Shown: positions 30,701 through 37,618 of the stretch, in pieces
Position numbering within the stretch: the first letter of the stretch is position 1
Layout of the letters: each line of letters starts with the position of its first letter
From: Anaerolineales bacterium UBA5195
GTDB taxonomy: Bacteria; Chloroflexota; Anaerolineae; Anaerolineales; Villigracilaceae
Direction of reading: 5' to 3'
NCBI GenBank assembly: GCA_002412925.1
Contig: DHVZ01000020.1
Coordinates: forward strand, 1-39,179
DNA length: 39,179 nucleotides
Notes under the pieces: generated by a model
What the model saw: only the letters and a program-made list of their open reading frames with translations
Database searches by the model: none
Told to the model about the DNA's origin: nothing
Position numbers and translations under genes: made by a program

Positions 30701-31450
30701 ATGCAAACAGAAGAAAAAAAAGTAGTAATTGTCTTGCCAGCTTATAACGCGGCCAAAACTCTCATCCGCACGCTTGAAGAAATTCCACAAAAATACCGGG
30801 AGCACGTTCTTTTGGTAGATGATGCCTCGAAAGATAATACTGTCGAAACGGCCAAACAAGCCGGGTTGACCGTTTTTGTTCACCGCAAAAATAGAGGCTA
30901 CGGCGGAAATCAAAAAACTTGCTATCGCGAAGCACTCGCAATGGGGGCAGAGATTGTGGTGATGTTACATCCGGATCATCAATATGATGCGAAGGTCATT
31001 CCTCACATGGTTCTTCCTCTATTAGAGAACGAGGCAGATGCAGTCTTTGGCTCGCGAATGCTTGGCGGACGCCCTCTTGAAGGTGGCATGCCCTGGTGGA
31101 AATACGTTGCCAATGTTTTGCTGACCGCCACAGCCAACCTTGTATTCAAACGTTATCTAACGGAAATTCATTCCGGCTTTCGGGCATATTCACGCAAGTA
31201 TCTTCAAACCGTCCGTCTGGATGAAAATAGCGACGATTTCGTCTTCGACACGGAGATTATCGCCCAGGGAATGGGCTGCAATTTGACATTCCAAGAGGTT
31301 CCGATTGTGACCCGCTACTTCCCTGAAGCCTCTTCGATCAGCTTTCAGAGGAGCGTTGTCTATGGTTTTGGGATATTGCTGGTCTTATTAAAATTCTGGC
31401 TGCACAATACAGGAATAAAACATTTCCGCCAGTTTGAACCCCAAAAGTAA
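30701..31450 (+). CDS. Glycosyltransferase family 2 (DPM1-like)
   Basis: GT-A fold transferase of 249 residues, similar to polyprenyl-phosphate mannose/glucose synthases. The N terminus has VVIVLPAYNAAKTL, the nucleotide Asp pair is in HVLLVDDASKDNT, and the usual DxD position reads VVMLHPDHQYD, a variant. The acceptor loop has EIHSGFRAYSRKYL, and the C-terminal FQRSVVYGFGILLVLLKFW is hydrophobic. It has GAGGAG seven to eight bases before the ATG. It overlaps or precedes a polytopic membrane protein, so the pair may move a sugar from a lipid carrier. The region is AT-richer than its neighbours. Confidence 0.88.
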   Translation: MQTEEKKVVIVLPAYNAAKTLIRTLEEIPQKYREHVLLVDDASKDNTVETAKQAGLTVFVHRKNRGYGGNQKTCYREALAMGAEIVVMLHPDHQYDAKVIPHMVLPLLENEADAVFGSRMLGGRPLEGGMPWWKYVANVLLTATANLVFKRYLTEIHSGFRAYSRKYLQTVRLDENSDDFVFDTEIIAQGMGCNLTFQEVPIVTRYFPEASSISFQRSVVYGFGILLVLLKFWLHNTGIKHFRQFEPQK

Positions 31451-31550
31451 AAAGCGGAAAGGACACACATCAGAGGTGTTCTTTCCTTTCAGCAGTCTGG
31501 CTCTGGCGCACACGATAAGCTTGCTCGGCTGGATTTATGTAAGAGGCCTC

Positions 31551-32906
31551 ATGTTAAAAAAATATTCTTCGATCATCAAGAATGGGTTGGTTTTCATCAT
31601 TAGTGTTACAGTACTCACGCTGGGATTTTATCAAAATGAATGGCGTGCAGCTGGCAAGAAGTGGTTCTATGATTGGAAAGACTATCAGCAGTTCATGCTG
31701 GTTGGCCGACTGGTCGAGACGCGCCAAAATGGTGTTTTGTCGCACAGCGGGTTTATCGGTATAGGTGACGGGGATAATTGGTTGGATGCAAATGCTGACC
31801 TGGTACAGCATCAAATGGATGTTTACCTAAATAGCGGGGCTTTTGAAAAATTTTCCGCTTATGATACGGAGCCAGCCTTTTACAGCATCATCTTTGGTTT
31901 GATCGATGAACTAACTGATTTTTCACCCGGATTAAATTTAAAAATATTTCGGGCAATCAGCTCATTTCTCACGGCCACCGCCCTGGCCCTGTTCATTGTT
32001 TGGGTCGGAATAGAATTTAATCTTTTTGCAGCAGGTTTAACTTTGTTGTTCTCAATGGTTTCAGAATGGCTCGCATTGGCCGGGGGAAGCATGTACTGGA
32101 ATCTATGGGTATATTACCTCCCGTTTTTGTGCGTTTTATTTTATCTTCTGCGTGTTTCCCATTCTGGAAAGTATTCTTTCGGAAAATTATTCCTGATCGT
32201 CTATGTGTCAGTTTTTGTTACCGGGTTATTCCGGGGATTTCTGTTTATCACAACAACCTTGATTATGCTTACTGTCCCATTAGTGTATTATGCTTTGCGG
32301 GATAAATGGAGCTGGCCAATCTTTGCAAAGCGCATGTTTCAGATAGGGATCAGCGCCATGATCAGCACATTTTCAGCTTTGATGATTTTGATTCTACAAA
32401 TCACGCTTGAAAAAAATAGCTTTGGTGCAGCCCTGGCGCATATCCAGGATTCGCTTTTGAAGCGCTCCGTTGGCAACCCAGATCAATTTGGCGGTATCTT
32501 GGCTGAGAGCCTGAGGGCAAGCACCCTGGATGTGCTAATGACCTATTTGCAAGGAAGAGCCATCAACCTTAATAGCGTCTTTTCTGTCAGGGTTTCCTGG
32601 TTTGAAATCACCTACCTGTCCATTTTTGCCTTTTTTGCAATCAGTTCCATCCTTTTCTTTTTAAAAGGATACCTGATTGGGCGCTCCACTAAGCACAACC
32701 AAAGCCTGGCATTGATTTTTGCCACCTGGTTTTCGGCCCTTGCGCCGCTTTCGTGGTTGATTATGTTTAAAGCCCATTCTTACATCCACACCCAAATGAA
32801 TTTTATGCTGTGGCAAATGCCGTTTGCTTTATTCGGTTTTGCAATGTGCGGGTTCGTGCTCTCAAATTTATTCCAAGCCACTTCCTCCAACGAAAAAATG
32901 GCCTGA
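31551..32906 (+). CDS. Polytopic membrane protein, unknown (glycosyltransferase partner)
   Basis: Protein of 451 residues with about ten membrane helices. After the first helix (about 8-26) comes a large extracytoplasmic loop with WFYDWKDYQQFMLVGRLVE and GFIGIGDGDNWLDANAD, then helices from about residue 135 to the end. That architecture recalls GT-C glycosyltransferases or oligosaccharide-handling proteins, but I see no diagnostic motif. The frame is open from 31434 and would overlap the glycosyltransferase by 17 bases; the ATG at 31551 has AAGAGG before it and starts just ahead of the first helix, so I prefer it. Codon use is AT-rich. A terminator overlaps the stop codon. Confidence 0.7.
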   Translation: MLKKYSSIIKNGLVFIISVTVLTLGFYQNEWRAAGKKWFYDWKDYQQFMLVGRLVETRQNGVLSHSGFIGIGDGDNWLDANADLVQHQMDVYLNSGAFEKFSAYDTEPAFYSIIFGLIDELTDFSPGLNLKIFRAISSFLTATALALFIVWVGIEFNLFAAGLTLLFSMVSEWLALAGGSMYWNLWVYYLPFLCVLFYLLRVSHSGKYSFGKLFLIVYVSVFVTGLFRGFLFITTTLIMLTVPLVYYALRDKWSWPIFAKRMFQIGISAMISTFSALMILILQITLEKNSFGAALAHIQDSLLKRSVGNPDQFGGILAESLRASTLDVLMTYLQGRAINLNSVFSVRVSWFEITYLSIFAFFAISSILFFLKGYLIGRSTKHNQSLALIFATWFSALAPLSWLIMFKAHSYIHTQMNFMLWQMPFALFGFAMCGFVLSNLFQATSSNEKMA

Positions 32907-32921
32907 AAAGGCCATTTTTAT
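32893..32921. terminator. Bidirectional terminator overlapping a stop codon
   Basis: aaaaaatggcct (32893-32904) pairs with aggccatttttA (32909-32920), loop gaaa. It contains the stop of the plus-strand membrane protein gene and lies just after the stop of the minus-strand gene. Confidence 0.85.
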
Positions 32922-32939
32922 TATCAGGACAGAGGATCA

Positions 32940-33947
32940 CTATGATCGATGAACTGTCACTCGCATGACATATCGTTTCTGTCCGCCAAATTTGTATTTG
33001 TAATCTTCGTCGCCGCGCAGGAAGTCGAATTCGGCGCGTTTGTGTTGGTTGGCCCATTCCAGCAGGTAGCCGAGCAGCACCCAGCCAACGGATAAATCCA
33101 TGAAACGGCGGTCGAGGCCCGAGTTATAGACCCAGATTTTGTTGTCGTAATCGAAGTTGAGATAGGCGCAGGCTTTCTCACCGTCCACTTCGAGGAAGGC
33201 CAGTTGCAAGTACCCGGCGCGGAAGGCGACATGCACGGCGGCTTTCATCTGCGAGCGCATGACCTCAGTCAGGAATTTGTCCTTTTCGGGGTCGTGCGCC
33301 ATCAACGCCAGGAAGGCGTCCATCTCGGCATCAAGCTGGCTCTCATCAGCGACGATGTACCAGCGCACACCGCGTCCGCTCTCTGCGGCGCGGCGCATTT
33401 TGCGGCGGATTTCGTGTCGCTGCTTTTTGTCGATGCTGTTTAGGTAGGTGTCAAAATCGCCGGGTAACGGGATAAATGGAGAGGGCTGGTAGATCTCTTC
33501 AGCAGTTATCCAACCGCATTTGACAGAAGCAGCCTTCAGCGCAGTCAAGGTGGGAGAATTTTCGGGCAGGTTAACCCAATCGAGCAGCGACCAGGGCTGA
33601 GGGTAGGTTCTGTCTAACCATTCGAGCAGGCCAGAGACAAAGCCGGCGTGATGCTCGGGGCGCACGATCAAATCCAAGTAGTCTGAGATTTCAATACTTC
33701 CCAACAACAGCAGACGCGCGTCCACCAGGAACAGGGGCGCAATCCCAATCAGCAGGTCATTTTCGCTGGCGGTGACGACCGCCAGTTCCGCCTCCGGCCA
33801 TTCGCCACCGCCGCGCGTGCTCCACCAAGTGGAGAGATACTCGTAGCGCAAAAACGGGGCGTTGGTGACCCCAGCAACGACCAGTTCGTTCCAGGCCGGG
33901 GCAAGGGGTTCAAGCGTGTCAAAAGAAGTGTGAAGTTTAAATTGCAT
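32940..33947 (-). CDS. BioF2/CelD-like GNAT acyltransferase
   Basis: Protein of 335 residues of the Acetyltransf_6 (BioF2-like, CelD/BcsL) type, made of two GNAT-like halves. Diagnostic parts are WWSTRGGGEW near the N terminus, the basic IDKKQRHEIRRKMRR (about 175-190), LAFLEVDGEKACAYLNFDY, and FDFLRGDEDYKYKFG at the C terminus. Relatives act in exopolysaccharide or peptidoglycan-type chemistry; the acceptor is unknown. It starts at ATG 33947 with only 48 bases to the divergent PP2C-like gene, so the two may share control. AACAAT lies about five bases before the ATG, again a very short leader. Confidence 0.82.
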   Translation of the reverse strand: MQFKLHTSFDTLEPLAPAWNELVVAGVTNAPFLRYEYLSTWWSTRGGGEWPEAELAVVTASENDLLIGIAPLFLVDARLLLLGSIEISDYLDLIVRPEHHAGFVSGLLEWLDRTYPQPWSLLDWVNLPENSPTLTALKAASVKCGWITAEEIYQPSPFIPLPGDFDTYLNSIDKKQRHEIRRKMRRAAESGRGVRWYIVADESQLDAEMDAFLALMAHDPEKDKFLTEVMRSQMKAAVHVAFRAGYLQLAFLEVDGEKACAYLNFDYDNKIWVYNSGLDRRFMDLSVGWVLLGYLLEWANQHKRAEFDFLRGDEDYKYKFGGQKRYVMRVTVHRS

Positions 33948-33976
33948 ACGATTGTTTCCCGCTTGGATTTTACCAG

Positions 33977-33982
33977 TATAAT
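33977..33982 (+). promoter_or_regulatory. -10 box of the PP2C-like operon
   Basis: TATAAT at 33977-33982, 13 bases before the chosen ATG at 33996. It overlaps an upstream in-frame ATG (33981), which argues against that earlier start. Confidence 0.5.
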
Positions 33983-33995
33983 GTTAGATGACTAT

Positions 33996-36356
33996 ATGAA
34001 CGCCCTTGACCTATCATTTCTGAGTCTCTATCGCGTCAACGGCCAGGAATGGCCGCTCCTGCCCGGCTTGCTGGCTCAAAACCCGCCCAAAAAGGCGGCG
34101 CGCGGGCGCGACCAGGACCGCCTAATCGTCTACCTGACGCTGGCTGGTAATGTGATGTATTCGACTGGCGAATATGCGCAGATCGTTGGTCAGGTGGCCG
34201 AAACATTCTATGCCACGAGCGGCTCGCTGACCTTTGCACTCAAGAGCGCTGCTGAAGCGCTCAATACTTACCTGGTCGACCGCAACATGAAAACCACCAG
34301 CAAAGGTCAATACAGTATTGGGGCGCTGGTGCTCTGCGCTTTGCGCGGGAATTCGATGTTCATCATACAGGCCGGGCCAACGCACGTTTATCATCTCTCC
34401 AAAGAAACCAACCACATTCACGACTTACAGTTGGCAGGCAAGGGCCTGGGCCTGAGCCAAACAGCCCGCATGTATATTGCCCAGGCCACGCTCAATTCTG
34501 GCGACCGCATGTTAATCTGCGCCGCCTTGCCGCCAAACTGGGAAAAATCGCTCGGCGAAGAACATGGCATCCCAACGTTGGAAGCCACGCGCCGCCGCCT
34601 GCTGGCCATCACCGAATCCAACGTCAGCGCGGTGCTGGTGCAGGCCGTGGACGGCTCAGGAGGGATGAATATCATCCGTTCGGCAAAGGGTTTACCGGCG
34701 GAACCTGCCCAAACGGGCGTTCCCATTCCTGAGCCAAAACCTGCCATGGCAGCCCCGTTTCACGATGCGATCCAACCTGCCCCCCCACCTCCAGCATTCG
34801 AGAGACCACCCGTAGAGGTTGTCCCGTCAAACCCTCCGGTCGCAAACCGGTTGAGCGGAGTGCAGGATGTAAAACCTCCCGTGGAATCAATTCCCAGCCG
34901 CCCACCGTCTCTGGTCAGTTCCCCAACACCACCCAAGGAAGAATATCTTCCCGAGCCGAAAGCCTTCATCCGGCTCGAAACCCGCGAAAAATTCCGGGAT
35001 GGGATGCGCGCAGCCGCCCGCTCCCTGGCCCAATCGATCCGGAACGGGCGCGCGCTGACGGAAAAAGTCACCGCCTGGTCCGATAGAGCCATCCCGCGCT
35101 TGCTCCCTGGCGATCAAGAAAATGCGAGCGCTTCCTTCCCCAGTTTCCTGCCGCTTTTTATTGCAGTTGTCATTCCGCTGATTGTTGTCACAATCGGCTA
35201 CATTGCTTATCGCCAGCTCGGACAGCCTGAACAATATACCGCTTACTACCAGCAGGCCAACGAAGCGCGCGCGCGCGCATTGGCAGAAACCGACCCGACA
35301 AAAATCCGCGTTCAATGGGAGACCGTCATCGACCGCCTGGACAACGCTGATAAATATAGGGACGGTGTCACCCCCGAATCCCAAAAGATGCGACAAGAAG
35401 CCCAGGCCGCGCTCGATACGCTTGCGCGAATTGTCCGGCTCGAATTCAGGCCAGCTTTCAACACCGCGCTCAGCCAGTCGACACAAGTGGCACGCATGTC
35501 GGCCTCTGATACAGATATTTACCTGCTTGATGCGTCTCGCGGAGCGGTGATGCGAGGCACTTACAACGGCGCCAACTATGATCTAGATGGAACCTTCCTG
35601 TGCGGGCCAGGACTATATGACGGTATCCAGGTCGGGCGGCTGATTGATATCATTGCCCTGCCACGTTCCAATCCTGCCGATGCCACCCTGCTGGCAATCG
35701 ATGCGTCTGGAAATCTGGAGTACTGCGCCCCTGAAACAACGCCCAAGGCCTCCTTCCTGCAAATGCCCGATACCGGTTGGAAGACCATTACCTCCATTGC
35801 CTATGAAGCCAACAACCTGTATGTTTTGGATGCCCCTGGCCGGGCTGTCTGGGTTTACTTCGGCACCTTTGAAATCAAATTTCCCGAAAGACCCTATTTC
35901 TTCTTCCAGGCGCAAATCCCCGAAGGACTGGAACGGGCGATTGGCCTGGCTGTCAATGGCGATGACCTGTACCTGTTGAACCAGGATGGTCACATGACCA
36001 CCTGCACCTTGAGCCGGATCGACGCCTCGCCCACCCGCTGCAACGATCCTGCACTATACATCGATACCCGCCCCGGCTATCAAAGCGGCAGGCAACTGGT
36101 GGACGGTAAATTCTCACAAATCACCTTTACCAGCCCGCCCAACCCTTCGGTTGCGCTGCTCCAACCCTATACCCAATCCATCTTCCGCTTCAGCGCCCGG
36201 GCGCTTGAATTGCAGAACCAGATCCGCTCCGAAGCCGGAAAAGCCGACCTTTTACCAAAAGCTACCCAAATTACGGCCATGGCCTTCAGCCCAAACAAGG
36301 TCTTGTTCATATTTATGGAAAATGGTCAGGTGTTTTTCGCGGCGAACGTTCCATGA
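33996..36356 (+). CDS. PP2C-like domain / TM / propeller-type membrane protein
   Basis: Large protein of 786 residues. The N-terminal part (about 1-215) looks like a degenerate PP2C-type phosphatase: SIGALVLCALRGNSMFIIQAGPTHVY and SGDRMLICAALPPNW match the fold, but the Asp-Gly metal motifs are not seen, so catalysis is doubtful. A Pro-rich linker follows (about 235-325) with a charged helix to 370, one membrane segment (about 384-405), a short helical part with NEARARALAETDPTK, and about 320 residues of repeats such as DIYLLDAS, NLYVLDAPG and DLYLLNQDG that suggest an outer beta-propeller. The layout is that of a receptor joining an outside sensor to an inside regulatory domain. The partner gene follows after 13-16 bases. 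Confidence 0.72.
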   Translation: MNALDLSFLSLYRVNGQEWPLLPGLLAQNPPKKAARGRDQDRLIVYLTLAGNVMYSTGEYAQIVGQVAETFYATSGSLTFALKSAAEALNTYLVDRNMKTTSKGQYSIGALVLCALRGNSMFIIQAGPTHVYHLSKETNHIHDLQLAGKGLGLSQTARMYIAQATLNSGDRMLICAALPPNWEKSLGEEHGIPTLEATRRRLLAITESNVSAVLVQAVDGSGGMNIIRSAKGLPAEPAQTGVPIPEPKPAMAAPFHDAIQPAPPPPAFERPPVEVVPSNPPVANRLSGVQDVKPPVESIPSRPPSLVSSPTPPKEEYLPEPKAFIRLETREKFRDGMRAAARSLAQSIRNGRALTEKVTAWSDRAIPRLLPGDQENASASFPSFLPLFIAVVIPLIVVTIGYIAYRQLGQPEQYTAYYQQANEARARALAETDPTKIRVQWETVIDRLDNADKYRDGVTPESQKMRQEAQAALDTLARIVRLEFRPAFNTALSQSTQVARMSASDTDIYLLDASRGAVMRGTYNGANYDLDGTFLCGPGLYDGIQVGRLIDIIALPRSNPADATLLAIDASGNLEYCAPETTPKASFLQMPDTGWKTITSIAYEANNLYVLDAPGRAVWVYFGTFEIKFPERPYFFFQAQIPEGLERAIGLAVNGDDLYLLNQDGHMTTCTLSRIDASPTRCNDPALYIDTRPGYQSGRQLVDGKFSQITFTSPPNPSVALLQPYTQSIFRFSARALELQNQIRSEAGKADLLPKATQITAMAFSPNKVLFIFMENGQVFFAANVP

Positions 36357-36372
36357 TCCTGGAGGATATATG

Positions 36373-37365
36373 ATGAGCCTGCTGAAAAAGCTCAACGCTT
36401 TGCTGGCCGGTAGAGACCCGTCTGAGCCGCAACCTGCGCAGCCCGCCATGCCAGAACCGGCTGTCATCGTTTCTCCCCGTGTGCTGGTGTTTGTCTACAA
36501 CCCGATCATGGAGCCTGCCACCGGCAAAAAGCTCAACCAGGTGATGAACTGGTCCCGCGCAGAAGACCTTTCGGGGCAATTCATTGCCGATATCCTGGAG
36601 GCAAGCGGCGGCCTGGCGCGTTATCAAATCATCAAACGCGTTGAAGTCAACGAATTCCCCCTCAAAACAGATGGATTCCGGTATACGTCCAAAACATACA
36701 TGGACGTGATGACCCGTGTCTCCGCTGGACATACCCCCGATACGGTTGATTACCAGGAGTTCTTAACCCGCTACAAAATCCTCCAACTGGTTGCCGCGAA
36801 CCAGATTGACGAGGTTTGGGTCTTTGGTTTTCCTTACGCCGGGTTCTACGAATCGATCATGGGCGGCGCCGGGGCATTTTTCTGTAACTCGAATCCGCTG
36901 CCCGGCACGGCGCAATGTCCGCGTCGATTTGTGATCATGGGTTTTTCCCACGAGCGCGGAGTTGGCGAGATGCTCGAGGCGTTTGGTCATCGCGTCGAAT
37001 TCACGCTGGACAGGGTTTATTCCCCAATCGCATTACAGAATAATCTCTGGAAGAAGTTTACCCGTTACGACAAGACTTCTCCGGGCCAGGCGGAAGTAGG
37101 CAACATTCATTTTGCGCCCAATAGCGACAAGGATTATGAATGGGGCAATCCGCGCTATGTTGCCAGCCGCTGCGATGATTGGTTCAATTTTCCCAACTTC
37201 AAAAACACCCTCAAGCAGGTCAACTGCACAGAATGGGGCGGCGGCGAAATCCGCGCGCACCACAAATGGTGGCTCAAGCACCTGCCCAAAGTGGGCGGGC
37301 GCACAAACGGGATCGCCAATAACTGGTGGCAATATGTGCTCGACCCAAACCGGGTAATTGTTTAA
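36373..37365 (+). CDS. Protein of unknown function, PP2C-like gene partner
   Basis: Protein of 330 residues (start 36373, or 36370 one codon earlier; GGAGG precedes both). After a short basic N terminus and a Pro-rich stretch (about 15-35), the folded part begins RVLVFVYNPIMEPATG. Conserved-looking words are NWSRAEDLSGQFIADI, DEVWVFGFPYAGFYES, FSHERGVGEMLEAFGHRVE, NIHFAPNSDKDYEWG, and TEWGGGEIRAHHKWWLKHLP. The His, Glu and Trp residues in the last third could make a metal or sugar site. I know similar proteins in Chloroflexota only as hypothetical. It follows the PP2C-like gene in one transcript and is closed by a terminator. Confidence 0.75.
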   Translation: MSLLKKLNALLAGRDPSEPQPAQPAMPEPAVIVSPRVLVFVYNPIMEPATGKKLNQVMNWSRAEDLSGQFIADILEASGGLARYQIIKRVEVNEFPLKTDGFRYTSKTYMDVMTRVSAGHTPDTVDYQEFLTRYKILQLVAANQIDEVWVFGFPYAGFYESIMGGAGAFFCNSNPLPGTAQCPRRFVIMGFSHERGVGEMLEAFGHRVEFTLDRVYSPIALQNNLWKKFTRYDKTSPGQAEVGNIHFAPNSDKDYEWGNPRYVASRCDDWFNFPNFKNTLKQVNCTEWGGGEIRAHHKWWLKHLPKVGGRTNGIANNWWQYVLDPNRVIV

Positions 37366-37422
37366 CGCGTCCACCTAGGATTTCTTTGGCAAGGTCGCCC
37401 GGCAAAAACAACCTGCTGAATA

Positions 37423-37470
37423 GCAAAAGCCAGCCTCCGAACCGTAAAGGCTCTGGAGGCTGGCTTTTGC
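37423..37470 (+). terminator. Strong terminator after the PP2C-like operon
   Basis: Perfect 16-base arms gcaaaagccagcctcc (37423-37438) and ggaggctggcttttgc (37455-37470), with a T run inside the right arm. The remaining intergenic bases to 37618 hold a TATGAT (37565-37570) as possible glmS -10. Confidence 0.85.
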
Positions 37471-37618
37471 ATTGCTTTGCCAAACAAAGCCCGTAAACGG
37501 GACCCCTGCGAGCTGCCAAGGATATCCGGCGGCATGGTAAGCCCTATCCAAGAATATTTTCCCTTATGATAAACTTTAGCCTGTCACCAATCCCAACCAG
37601 AATTCTGAAAGGATGCAC

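Noticed and set aside
37471..37618. glmS ribozyme upstream of the GlmS gene
   Set aside because: None of the conserved ribozyme core is recognisable and the leader from the likely -10 is only about 40 bases.
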